64,000 nucleotides of DNA, from the NCBI RefSeq assembly GCF_018143015.1, contig NC_054746.1, forward strand, positions 20,288,464-20,352,463, in the 5' to 3' direction. Within the stretch, counting starts at the first letter, position 1, and each line of letters starts with the position of its first letter. This DNA is from Lytechinus variegatus (taxonomy: Eukaryota; Echinodermata; Echinoidea; Temnopleuroida; Toxopneustidae). The notes beneath the pieces are model-generated. The model saw only the letters and a program-made list of their open reading frames with translations, was not told the DNA's origin and did no database searches. A program made the position numbers and the translations under genes. Below, piece by piece: positions 23,101 through 30,800 of this stretch.

Positions 23101-25705
23101 CGGCACGCAGATGGGGTAAGACCATGGTGAAATTCAATTAGCTGTATTCATTCAAAGAATTTATATTCACTAGACACAGAAAGGCATCCACTGACTGAAT
23201 TTCAAGGTTTCTCATTGCAAAAGAAAGCATAATTAGTCAGTCAAACCAAAATTACCACATTACAATTCTGTATAGGTCAGGCTGACCATGTACAAAAAGC
23301 TATTACAAACAAAATTAAGACTCTGATATGTTTCTAACTTGGGTATTGAAATAAACACTGTCCCTAGTCCTTTGAAAGGGAGAAGGTTCTTTTGCAGATC
23401 TTTTGCAGGCCTAGTTTATTCAACGGTCTGCTAGGTTTCTTCTTCTCAAATAGTTGTACCGTAATTAGTGTAGCTCATTTTCAAATCACACCCAAATTTA
23501 TAGACTTGGTGGTAAGAAGCCTCTGAAATACGAGATTATTTCAAGAAAATATGTAGTTTTTACTCTTGATGTTCATTAATTGATTTTTCAGCTTCCGGAC
23601 ATTTTTGGTATTAAACAAATATTAATATGCTACTACTATCCTCTTCTTCATTGTTTCATATAGATGTTCTGGAGGGGTAGTCCTAGCACCATTGAGTGCG
23701 GAGGATATATCAGCCACAACTATACCATATTCTTACAGTCGTGCTTGGAATCTTGGTCGTGTTGTGATGACATCCCAAATCTCTAGTTCAGATCCTATCC
23801 AGGCCATCGTGCAGGCAGGCAATGGAGTGCTTCTCGTCTCTGGCAAGGTATGAAATGGTTTCTCTGTAACTTCATTAAGGATTCAAATGAGACCGTACCC
23901 TTCCCCAACAAACAAACTTCAAAGGAACCAACAAAATAATTATGTTCAGTTTAAGTATGACTTAGGGTTGCACTTAAATGCCGACACGTACATGATGTGC
24001 AATTTGAAGTGTGCACCCTCTTGGAATGATCTGATCATTGCAACGATGTCTTTTATGGTGCATGCAACTAGGCATTTAAGAGCTACAGTAAGTCATACTT
24101 ATATCTTTGTGAAACACCTCCCCCCTTTCCCTGGTGGTATTGATTTTACAGTGTTCATTAATTAAGTGTTTTACTGAGCATTTTACTTTGCTAAGCAAAA
24201 TGCTTAAAATTGTACCATATTCAGATCACATATGAGTATTTTACTTTATCAAGACAAATTTAATCAAAATACTAATAAGAACTACTGTGATGTCATAAAG
24301 TTGAAGCCACATATTTTGCAATGCATGTATCCATCTGTGCGTAGTATGTATGATTGTGCATATGCTTATTTGTAAACTGCATGTGAGCCAGACAAAAGTA
24401 TGAAAAAAAGGCAAATATGATTGTCCATTGCAAGCTTTGTCATCTATTGCAATCGTGGTAGGAACTTACCGACAGACTATCACCTCTTTGTTGTTATGCC
24501 TAGCATAAGCGATGTGTCTGATGCAGTGAAACTACAGCTTGCCCCATGACCTCACCACCAGCAATAATTAATTACCTGCCTACCATCTTTTCTCTGTATG
24601 CACACAGATAACCAATGTGAATCGTGAGACAACAGGTGGATTTGACAAGGGGGACGTACTCGTTGCCGGTTCGGGAGAATATTCAGGAGTTTCCTTTCTC
24701 ATCTCTTTCCAGAATGAAAATCTGGTTGCCAAGGAACGGAAAATGGTTGATAATGTGCGCCAAGAAAAGGTGTGTGTTACTTTCTTAGAAGGAAATTTTG
24801 GAATTTGGCGTTTCAGATCTCAGCATTTGTTCTAAATATCTATGTATCATTTTGTTTTAAGAAAAAATAGGTTGTTTTCAAAAAGAGGGCAATCTTCCAT
24901 ACGACATAGAATTGACAAACAAAATCGGAGTGATAAGTGAAATAGTTGAGACAAGTTTTAATAATGCACTGCATATGTTGTATATTAAAAGCATGCACAT
25001 ACAAATCTCATCCGTTAATGCTTCAACAATGGGTAATGATACATACATACTACCATGTGTAAATAATTCACCATTTCATTAGCTAATCCAAGGTTTAGTA
25101 TTGTAATATACATTTTGCAAAACAATTTTTATGCACTGTAAAGTTTTAAAGAATAATTTAACTATCACCCTCTACATTCATTAATCAACCAATTGGTATT
25201 CTTTAAAATATGGTCCACAGTCGATATGTTAACTGACACAGTTTTGCATGATATTTAAGAAGTGATTTTATAAAGCTTTCCTGAGGCTTTTCAGACATAG
25301 CAGCTGCTAATTTATTCACTAAACTGGATTATAATTAATGTAGTGTTTTAATGACGAACGGGTTAAAGGAATGCCTTTGAATTAGGTTGTCAGATAAAAG
25401 ACATCTAGAAACATAAATCACTTGAATGGACTTACTGAAATCCAATTCAATTCATGTTATTTGTACAGATTGTTGCCATGACACCAGACATCATCGTCAT
25501 CACTGATGCTGACAAAGGTCATCCAATCACAACAGAGGAGGTCCAGTATGGTCTCCGTGTAGCCGTCATCGCACTCCCCAGCCCCCCTGCTCTACGATCA
25601 CCACAGGTTCTTGGCGTTGTTGGGCCCAGAGCATTCAATTACGATGTTGATTTTGTTCCCATAGCCGATTACATGCCACCTACCCCCATTCCTCCCATAC
25701 CATAA
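1965..25705 (+). CDS. Hydantoinase/oxoprolinase-DUF917 fusion protein, complete, 17 exons, 1009 aa
   Basis: Coding exons: 1965-2136, 3621-3781, 4922-5098, 8123-8340, 9076-9158, 11021-11208, 11727-11945, 12578-12688, 13964-14122, 15079-15325, 16058-16241, 18635-18810, 20648-20856, 22973-23115, 23664-23847, 24608-24769, 25469-25705. All have AG/GT borders and matching phases and sum to 3030 nt. Residues 1-~250 form the hydantoinase A N-terminal region, with GVDVGGTYTDAV at 9-20 (sugar-kinase/actin-type phosphate loop) and HEIGQMGLLERENA at 188-201. Residues ~270-500 form the hydantoinase A core, with IDIGGTSTDV at 279-288, IGLGGGS at 320-326 and VVGGGS at 416-421. A Ser/Glu-rich linker (~525-580) leads to a DUF917 module (~590-1009) opening with GAGLLGSGGGGSPY at 604-617. 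Family members hydrolyse cyclic imides/hydantoins with ATP. The fused architecture is known to me from fungal and bacterial proteins. The ATG at 1965 sits in a good context (AACATGG). There is no signal peptide or membrane segment, so the protein is probably cytosolic. The natural substrate is unknown. Confidence 0.93.
2306..2752. mobile_element. Foldback element with ~200-bp arms
   Basis: The left arm (2306-~2515) and right arm (~2530-2752) are nearly perfect reverse complements around a short spacer near 2522. The outer ends are CCAGGAGGAGCTCATG and CGGTAAGCTCCTGG. Lies in intron 1 of the hydantoinase gene. No open frame; no clear target duplication. Confidence 0.75.
3621..3781 (+). CDS. 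Hydantoinase-DUF917 exon 2
   Basis: Residues 58-111. Contains the family hallmark IGTTHFVNAVLQR of the hydantoinase A N-terminal domain. Acceptor GGAACAG|GT, donor AAGCAG|GTAATG, phase 1 to 0. Confidence 0.93.
4922..5098 (+). CDS. Hydantoinase-DUF917 exon 3
   Basis: Residues 112-170. Includes the segment NGGFNYDGQTITCLD and VVSCVFAPVNGDQE, both typical of the N-terminal domain. Acceptor CATCTCAG|GC, donor TTCCAG|GTATGT, phase 0 to 0. Confidence 0.93.
5411..6081. mobile_element. GGTGTTG-rich foldback/MITE
   Basis: Terminal inverted repeats AATGGGTGATWTCAAGTA followed by YGGTGTTG at both ends. Internal inverted blocks repeat CAACACCA/TGGTGTTG many times (e.g. 5804-5868, 5925-5950, 5990-6065). 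Non-coding, in intron 3. Confidence 0.7.
6966..7336. mobile_element. MITE family B (GGTGGGTGTTTCATAAAGCT ends), interrupted by another MITE
   Basis: Ends CCAGGTGGGTGTTTCAT and the inverse ATGAAACACCTACCAGG. The uninterrupted relative is at 42435-42616. The copy here is split by a family A MITE at 7109-7268. Confidence 0.65.
7109..7268. mobile_element. MITE family A, copy 1 (160 bp)
   Basis: Begins GGGGAACGTTTCATCA and ends TTTCATGAAACGCTCCCC. The interior repeats TCTGACAAC/GACAAGT motifs. A second copy with the same layout is at 56217-56375. Inserted into a family B element. Confidence 0.75.
7338..7464. mobile_element. Short palindromic element (CACAAAGC / AATTGATCAT ends)
   Basis: Left CTGTAACACAAAGCCTTG followed by TAATTGATCATA; right arm is its inverse around a spacer at ~7395. 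A related copy with internal duplications lies at 53430-53620. Confidence 0.6.
8123..8340 (+). CDS. Hydantoinase-DUF917 exon 4
   Basis: Residues 171-242. Carries SHEIGQMGLLERENAAILNE, the strongest family motif of the N-terminal domain, and FFMTQNDGTII leading into the core. Acceptor ATTTTCAG|GT, donor ATCAG|GTAGGT, ends in phase 2. Confidence 0.93.
8425..9005. repeat. GAT/ATG trinucleotide satellite
   Basis: About 580 bp of imperfect (GAT)n/(GGT)n repeats in intron 4, ending ~70 bp before exon 5. It creates long spurious open frames on both strands (Met/Asp-rich or Ile/His/Ser-rich), which are not genes. Confidence 0.92.
9076..9158 (+). CDS. Hydantoinase-DUF917 exon 5
   Basis: Residues 243-271 (split codons at both ends). 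Encodes PVRTFSSGPTNSMRGAAHLSG, the conserved SGPxxSxxGA stretch at the start of the hydantoinase A core. It lies only about 70 bp after the end of a long GAT satellite. Confidence 0.92.
9213..9398. mobile_element. Short foldback element (CTGGTTTTAAACA arms)
   Basis: The left arm CATGGTGTCATGGCGGGC plus CTGGTTTTAAACAG is matched by an inverted right arm ending GACATCATGG. About 186 bp, intron 5. Confidence 0.6.
9738..10751. mobile_element. 1.0-kb non-autonomous DNA transposon with 6-bp target duplication
   Basis: Terminal inverted repeats contain AGAGCTATTACAGAAGGA (perfect, preceded by CAT at both ends). The element is flanked on both sides by CTTTAA (9732-9737 and 10752-10757). No transposase frame inside. 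Intron 5. Confidence 0.8.
11021..11208 (+). CDS. Hydantoinase-DUF917 exon 6 (second ATP-binding motif)
   Basis: Residues 271-333. Contains VIDIGGTSTDVGYL, the second phosphate motif of the actin-like fold, and IGLGGGS. Acceptor TTTCACAG|GG, donor CATTTG|GTGAGT. Confidence 0.94.
11381..11458 (+). repeat. tRNA-Ile-like SINE relic
   Basis: GGTCTAGTCGCGAGAGCATT, then a CTAATAA anticodon-loop-like stretch, then GGTTGTGGCTTGGAATCTCC resembles a tRNA-Ile A-box, anticodon loop and mutated B-box. The stems are imperfect, so it is a decayed SINE head, not a tRNA gene. Intron 6 of the hydantoinase gene. Confidence 0.45.
11727..11945 (+). CDS. Hydantoinase-DUF917 exon 7
   Basis: Residues 334-406. Encodes the conserved VGPRSVGYRLLSEGLTFGG and TATDIAVAAG segments of the hydantoinase core. 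Phase 0 at both ends. Confidence 0.93.
12578..12688 (+). CDS. Hydantoinase-DUF917 exon 8 (adenosine motif)
   Basis: Residues 407-443. Contains VPVIVVGGGSILI, the glycine-rich adenosine-binding motif near the end of the hydantoinase A core. Acceptor CACTTTAG|AT, donor TATCAG|GTTTGT, phase 0 to 0. Confidence 0.92.
12953..13635. mobile_element. AACCCTAAAA-family element, copy 1
   Basis: Left end AACCCTTATTAAAGTGGG, right end ATAAAATAGGGTT. Shares with copies at 26218-26944 and 45327-45946 a core reading TACTTTCAAGTCTTGCGC, ACTTTTAAGACCAAATT-like and CCGGGTACGC. Near both ends it carries a GGGTCAATTTGA palindrome-like block. Most diverged at the ends. Intron 8. Confidence 0.65.
13964..14122 (+). 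CDS. Hydantoinase-DUF917 exon 9
   Basis: Residues 444-496, including ANAVGASLSQVSGTVDY, the usual close of the actin-like fold. Acceptor AATTTACAG|TC, donor TTAGAA|GTAAGC, phase 0 to 0. Confidence 0.92.
15079..15325 (+). CDS. Hydantoinase-DUF917 exon 10 (interdomain linker)
   Basis: Residues 497-579. The first ~28 residues (YLPGHVIRIKVKAVGRL) match the C-terminal part of the hydantoinase module. The remainder is a polar Ser/Glu/Gln-rich linker of low expected conservation that joins the two enzyme modules. Ends in phase 1. Confidence 0.88.
15437..15720. repeat. CTACTTCTACAT minisatellite
   Basis: Tandem, imperfect 6- and 12-bp units of TCTACT/TCTACA in intron 10. Passes directly into the CTCACCCTC satellite. 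Confidence 0.85.
15721..16050. repeat. CTCACCCTCATTCT pyrimidine satellite abutting a splice acceptor
   Basis: About 330 bp of almost pure pyrimidine strand (CTCACCCTCANTCT-type units) running up to the CCACTAG acceptor of exon 11. The open frame through it in phase with exon 11 is fortuitous or a retained-intron product. Confidence 0.85.
16058..16241 (+). CDS. Hydantoinase-DUF917 exon 11 (start of DUF917 module)
   Basis: Residues 579-640. Encodes WIVSERDIEYITIGAG and LLGSGGGGSPY, the opening signature of DUF917 proteins. The acceptor CTCCACTAG sits at the end of a >300-bp pyrimidine-rich satellite, which acts as a giant polypyrimidine tract. Confidence 0.93.
16354..17927. mobile_element. 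hAT-like non-autonomous transposon, 1574 bp, 8-bp target duplication
   Basis: Perfect 17-bp terminal inverted repeats CAAGCCTTGAAATAAGC. Both flanks carry the perfect direct repeat CGTGTTTC (16346-16353 and 17928-17935). An 8-bp duplication is typical of the hAT superfamily. Near the right end is a hairpin of AATTGCCCCCGG / CCGGGGGCAATT blocks. No transposase seen. Intron 11. Confidence 0.82.
18635..18810 (+). CDS. Hydantoinase-DUF917 exon 12
   Basis: Residues 640-699. Encodes FMGAPAVLIEKLVSGTE, typical of DUF917. Acceptor TTCTTTCAG|AT, donor CCTCTAG|GTATTT. Confidence 0.91.
18955..19080. other. GC-rich patch in intron 12
   Basis: A sharply GC-rich, CpG-rich stretch (GCGCACGCACAGTCGCAC, GGCACGGCGGCCGTGGCC) in otherwise AT-rich intron. 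It looks like part of an old repeat; no gene or defined ends. The rest of 18811-19950 shows nothing recognisable. Confidence 0.4.
20060..20460. repeat. Two tandem ~165-bp units (TAACTTCAGTTTAACTTAA type)
   Basis: The segments ~20115-20250 and ~20267-20400 share ATAACTTYAGTTTAACTTAA, CTCATATAATTTGGTGT and GATACTAGCATGRATCC. This is a core-repeat element of a kind common in marine invertebrate genomes. Intron 12. Confidence 0.65.
20648..20856 (+). CDS. Hydantoinase-DUF917 exon 13
   Basis: Residues 699-768. Contains SAEIGGLNSIEPL and DLDVPILDCDGMGRAFPELQ; the latter is the best-conserved DUF917 block (D-x-D-x-x-G-R-A-x-P-E) and probably part of the active or metal site (inference). Confidence 0.94.
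20866..21063. repeat. GGTGTTGGTGTT minisatellite, left part
   Basis: Degenerate (GGTGTT)n/(GGTGTTAGT)n tract, resuming at ~22681-22835 beyond the hAT-like insertion. Its start (CATTTCAAGTATGGTGCTGG) resembles the ends of the foldback element at 5411-6081, so it is probably a related element split by the insertion. An 18-20 bp piece of exon 13 (GGGAGAGCTTTCCCAGAATT) recurs at 21038-21057. Confidence 0.65.
21072..22672. mobile_element. hAT-like non-autonomous transposon, 1601 bp, 8-bp target duplication
   Basis: Ends CAAGGGCGCCGGAAG and the inverse of CAGGCACGCCGGAAC. Flanked by the perfect direct repeat ATGACAAG (21064-21071 and 22673-22680). G-runs and TTTTGCCCCCC blocks lie just inside both ends. 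The CA-GGCGCCGGAA terminus fits hAT elements. No intact transposase. Inserted within a GGTGTT-rich minisatellite in intron 13. Confidence 0.82.
22681..22835. repeat. GGTGTTGGTGTT minisatellite, right part
   Basis: Continuation of the split tract after the hAT-like insertion, with GGTGCTAGTGTTAGTATTGG-type units. Confidence 0.6.
22973..23115 (+). CDS. Hydantoinase-DUF917 exon 14
   Basis: Residues 769-816. Encodes KKPLYPAVLVSDGSQQSVI of the DUF917 module. Acceptor TTTTGTTAG|AT, donor ATGGG|GTAAGA, ends in phase 2. Confidence 0.9.
23664..23847 (+). CDS. Hydantoinase-DUF917 exon 15
   Basis: Residues 816-877. Encodes GGVVLAPLSAEDISATTIP and SYSRAWNLGR, conserved in DUF917. Acceptor CATATAG|AT, donor GGCAAG|GTATGA, ends in phase 0. 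Confidence 0.92.
23948..24122. mobile_element. MITE family C, copy 1
   Basis: Shares with 58391-58613 the segments GCAACTAGGCATTTAAG, GTAAGTCATACTTA and ATCTTTGTGAAAYRCACC. The left end is truncated relative to that copy. Intron 15. Confidence 0.6.
24608..24769 (+). CDS. Hydantoinase-DUF917 exon 16
   Basis: Residues 878-931. Encodes the stretch TTGGFDKGDV and SFLISFQNENLVA, which matches the C-terminal DUF917 subdomain. Phase 0 at both ends. Confidence 0.92.
25469..25705 (+). CDS. Hydantoinase-DUF917 exon 17 (stop codon)
   Basis: Residues 932-1009 and TAA. Encodes VAMTPDIIVITDADKGHPI and ends in a short proline-rich tail (MPPTPIPPIP). Candidate poly(A) signals follow at about 25797 (ATTAAA) and 25991 (AATAAA). 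Confidence 0.93.
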   Translation: MVAMTPDIIVITDADKGHPITTEEVQYGLRVAVIALPSPPALRSPQVLGVVGPRAFNYDVDFVPIADYMPPTPIPPIP

Positions 25706-26217
25706 ATTTCTATTAATAAGAAACTTGTAAAATACTTATGAATAACATCATATATCTTTTTAGTAAAGTTGTATATACATGTACTGAAATATATATATTA
25801 AAGATTTGATTTGTTTTACTCAACAAATTTGATAATTTTTTCAACATCATGAAATGTTTTATATAAGGCTGAAAAGCAATATACCTCTTATTGAAATTTT
25901 AAGGCAAATTTTTTTGTCTTCTTTCAATGTTCGTAATGCGCCTTAACGCCCTCTACCTTCGTCTTTACGTCTATATGTGTATTATGACGGAATAAACCCA
26001 TTCAGACTTCGCCCTTAGGATGTATGCATATATACATAGTATCCTTTTAGTGAAATATACATTTCAGATTTGATTTGTATTACTGAAAAAATTTCACAAT
26101 TTTTAAGTATCATGAAATATTTTATATGAGGATGAAAAGTAATATGATCAATCATATTTTTCTACTTTCTGTACTTAATTATATAGATAGTCGGTATCCT
26201 TATAGTTCATTGGATTT

Positions 26218-26944
26218 AACCCTAACAAGACTGGGGGGGCTGATTCAGCCCCCCCTCGACATTTTTCGCAATAAATCCGCTGCGCGAAATTTTTTGACCG
26301 CATCGCTCACTGACTTTTTACTTTCAAGTCTCGCGCAACTTTTAAGACCAAAATTGTGACCCCCGGGTACGCGGTTCCAAAATTACGCAACATTTCGTAA
26401 GTGCATGCAGACCCAAAATTACTCAAAAACGTGAATTTGTGTACAAATCCAATGCAAATAGTGTTCTAAGCCAAAATTCATAAATGTTTCATTATTTTTC
26501 CTTTTACTGCTTAAAATCAATTAATTTTATCTTGTTTATGGTCAAAATAAAGTCCCCGACAATTTCCATTGAAAAAACAATAAAAAACAAAACGTCGAAA
26601 AACAAAGAAATACATAAGAAATTTAGAAAACAATAGAATAAATAAGAAAATAAATTTGATTTTGAATTTTTTTTTAAAAATCAATTTGATCAGATGCCTA
26701 TCTAGAGTATGTGAAACAAAAATTAGCATTTCAGGTGCATTATTTTATTAATTAGAGCAAACTGATGATTTTACGCATAAATTAGCATAATTAATGAGAC
26801 ATGAGATTTTTTGCCGAATTTGATGTTATAGTTTTGTAGATAATGCCATGGGTAACGCGTGTGCCAATTTTCGTTGCGATTGCGCGATCAACGGCCGAGA
26901 TCATAAGGGGGGGCTGAATCAGCCCCCCCCCAGTCTTTTTAGGC
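26218..26944. mobile_element. AACCCTAAAA-family element, copy 2
   Basis: Left end AACCCTAACAAGACTGGGGG, right end inverse (CAGTCTTTTTAGG). Sub-terminal GGGGGGCTGATTCAGCCCCC palindromes at both ends. Best preserved of three copies in the window. Lies between the tail-to-tail hydantoinase and P450 genes. Confidence 0.75.
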
Positions 26945-27616
26945 GTCGAAATAGCCCAGTCTATTTAGGTTTAAAGATGGCAGTAAATTTCCTTTTTTGT
27001 TGTTGTTGCCTGCCTTTAGTTGCCATGTGAGTGCCTCTTCTATTTCCCTTGAAGTCATCATTTTAAAGTACAATGTTTCTGATATACCTCATAATCTAAT
27101 GAAGTCAGGATTTTTAGAGCAAAAATAGAGCAAAATAATAATATTTTAATTCTGTAGCAATTTCAATTTCATTAATAAACACATGTTGATGTCAATTTTG
27201 TTGTTTGTATTCGTTGTGTAACCTAATGCGTATGTTAAAACCATAAGAAACAAAGATATGTACATATTGGAAGTTAAAATACTCTCATTTTCACTATACT
27301 CTCATTTAAATTCATTCAAATTATTTTCAAGAGAAAACAGATTAAAACACAAAAAGAAACCGTATACAGATATAGCTACATGTACCATTAGTTCATAAAA
27401 AAGTGCCACTACAATTCATATATCATATTTGTATTCATATTGTAACCTACTTATATATATGTTAGAACCATGTACATGGCATTTTGTGTGTAATTACAAG
27501 AAAAAATTGTATGTATCGGGAGAAAAATACACTATATTTTTAAAAATAAATTGAACATATTCCTTTTTCCATCTTATTCATTGTCGACTAGTCTTCCTGT
27601 CATTATCTTTTCAAAT
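26945..27616. other. Intergenic stretch downstream of the P450 gene
   Basis: AT-rich sequence without recognisable coding potential; probably holds the P450 3' UTR. Two loosely similar blocks (CATTTTGTTGTTTGTATTCG-like and TATTTGTATTCATATTGTAACC) recur about 240 bp apart. Nothing else seen. Confidence 0.4.
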
Positions 27617-27801
27617 TCAAGATTTTCTTGACACTGCACATATTTTGAAACGGTATGGACTGTGTGTTATCCCAGGGCGGCCGTCAAGACTTGGTTGGCG
27701 TTCGTTCGGAGCAAGTCTGACATCAAACATGATGAGAATATGTGTGAAGGCAAGGTAAAGCTCCATGCGAGCCAACTGTTCCCCAAGGCACATGCGATGA
27801 C
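27617..27801 (-). CDS. Cytochrome P450 exon 5 (heme-binding Cys, stop)
   Basis: Residues 499-559 and TGA. Encodes GHRMCLGEQLARMELYL, containing the axial thiolate Cys503 and the L helix. Acceptor ATTCTCAG|GT. Confidence 0.94.
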
Positions 27802-30800
27802 CTGAGAATGATGAAAAAAGGCGTGTAAAGCTGAACCAAAATATTGAATGTGCACTGAGTTTTATAGAAACATTATACAACAAAAGTTAGTGAGCTCCTC
27901 ATAAAAACATGAACTACTTAGCACTGCTTTTCACCCGAAACCCTAAGATTCACAGGCGCAAACAAAACCTTATACTTCCAACTTAAAAAAAAAATTCCTG
28001 TTTACATCTGTTTGTGTGTGGGTATTTACAGACCCGTGCTCATATGTAGGCCTACTAATTAAATCTGAGACCAATCTTTAACATCACCATTCATAAGATG
28101 TGAATGATCAATGTAGATGAAATGCATTGCTCACCAGCCATTTGCTGAATTCCAGGATTCTTGTGCATAGGTTCTTAAGGCCACTTGGCCATGACACATC
28201 TATTTAAATGAAAGTGTGTGTTTTTTAATTAACAAATATTGATAAAATTGGTCTTCATTTTCAGTATGTGGTCAAATACTGAAGCTCTTTTAACCCTTGT
28301 CTATTACTTTTTTGCTCAAAATGGACCAGTGGCTGATTTGCCCTGTGCTAAATATATCTACTCCTACTATTTCTCCGACTACAACGTTACCTAATGAAAA
28401 TGGCATGAAGTGGTCAAATCGCTTCAGTTTTCCCTCAGAGTCAAGGAACCTCTCTGGTTGAAATTCTTCTGGGTTTTTCCATGCTGTAGGATCCATGTGA
28501 CATGCGTATAGGTTGGACAAGACAGTTGTTCCTCTAGGAAGATGACATCCGTTAGATAATGTGACATCACTGGTGGTCACATGAGGGATTGCGATGGGGA
28601 TGACATTGCCAAGGCGTAGGATCTCCTGCAGACAGGCCTTTAAAGGAAGGAAAGACTGATGTTATTACCAATTGTTTTTTGTGTGAATATGATGGAATAT
28701 ATTTCCTTATTAACTTTACAAGGTTAATGAATATTGACCACATACTTCTGATGTCAGATTTATTTTTGTTTATTTTCTAGTTGAAGATAGATTAGTCATG
28801 CAGTGATCTTTCAGCTATGCCTCTCCCTTGTCTCATGATGATCTTTCAGTTATTTTTTTGGTGATATCCGCCAAAAAATGAGAGATTATGAAAATACGAG
28901 AAAGTTCATTGAGATACTACTAAAAGACTTCTGAAAGACCACTAAAAGACTGTTCTAAAACATTTCAAAAGAATTGGAGACCATGAAGACTGTAAGAGAT
29001 TAGTCAGCAATTGTGAAAATCCTCAGAAATCATTGAAAGCCCAGTTAAAGATCAAGTCATTCGTATCTTACAAACAGCTTTATGAAACACCCACCTGGCC
29101 TCCCAAACAGTCATCCTCTGTAGAATGGGGGTTTAACTAGACTGTTTTTTTTCTCCAAAAGATGGTTTCATTAACTGAAATAAATTTTGAAATCGGATTC
29201 AAGATTGTTGGAACACCTTCAGGAGCAACAAGGTTTTCAAGTGCTTAAGAGAAAAAAAAAAAACAGATGTAGAGAATTAACAATGATTATGATCAGTTTC
29301 ACATTATCTGGGTTTTTTTTAAACTGAAACTTATGTTGAGTTTGATTTATCCTGTAATCCCAATAGCATTTGTACCAGAACCACCCAAGTCCATTAGGCA
29401 ACAGCTTAAAATTTTTGCAGTAGATAATTCACCTGTGTGTATGGTAAATGATGTCTATCACTCCAGACTGGCAGACTGTCCCCCGCCCCATCATCAAGTT
29501 CTTTCTGGACCTTAGCCTGAATGTCTGGGTAGAGAACCATGAAGACAAGGCCCCACATCACACCAGCATGCGTTGTTTCTGCCCCTCCTATGAACATATC
29601 CGTTGCTACATATGTTACGTCTTCACAGATGGCTCGTTGATTATAACCATCAGGTGTTTCAAGGACATCTTTCTCTTTCTTGTCTGTTTCTTCATGGTCC
29701 ATGTTGTCACGTACTTTGAAATCTTTGTTAGATATGAAATCACATTCTTCATTTACTGCATTTCTTTTGAGTCCTCTTCGATCAAAATGTTTGTCCTGTA
29801 CTTCTGCGGACATTTTGTTTGATTTCTTTGACTTTGCTTCCTCCAAGCACACATCGATAAACCCATTGGCTCCACTGTTCCAGTGTCCATCCTGTTTTTC
29901 CTCCACGAGTTTCTTCACAAAGGCAAAGATCCCTTCATAACCCTCGGTCACAGCCCTGTTGGCTTTCAGTGGGAAGTACCAGAGAATTGGGAAGAAATTA
30001 ACTGCACTGGCACTAGAAAGATAACGGAAGAACTGGTCTGCCATCTTGAGTAGATTCTGGAAGTCAGGATCCTCATAGGAGAAGCTCTTCCCAAAGCACA
30101 GGGAGCAGATGATGTTACAAAGAGCCATGTGAACCACCTTGGAGACATCTATTGGCCGTCCTTGACTCGACATTAAAGTAGCTGTGATGGAGCTGATGTC
30201 ACGAGATATCTTTGCCTCCATGTTGAGGTCATGCGAGGTCAAACCTCGGGTGACCTTTGACCATGCCTTGCGATAGGCTTGCCATTTCTTTGAAGGTTGC
30301 TCATTGGCTATACCTGCATAATGGAATAGAAATTAAAATCACTGCCTTGTTCTACATTTCATTCAATTCATATGTAACCAATACCATGATACAAAAGGTA
30401 ACTTGTATAATTGAAATACATGCTAATCACATTAGCCTTGTTAAGAATACAGATATACATGTAGTTATTTAATATAATGAACTAAATAGGGAATTGCAAC
30501 CCAAATGTAAATATAATTTCTAAAGAAAAAACAGAGAAGAAAATATCGAATTTGATGGTGTAAAAGGTAAAAGCATCATCCCTACAAGGGTTCAAATGGA
30601 TGGCAATGATGGATTTCATTGTGTTGTCGGATATAGAATGTTCATCCATTTGTTACAATACACAAAATTACTGAAATTTCGTCTTTTGTCTTTTTCTTCC
30701 TTCATAATTTTAATGTATAGTAAGTATTTTCGAGAATTATTTCTTTGACACAAATTGTTTTATAACCAAGTTTGGAGCCCCTTAAAAAACGTAGAATTGT

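Noticed and set aside
29448-29940. Plus-strand open frames opposite P450 exon 3.
   Set aside because: Antisense shadows of a clearly coding minus-strand exon; no motifs of their own.
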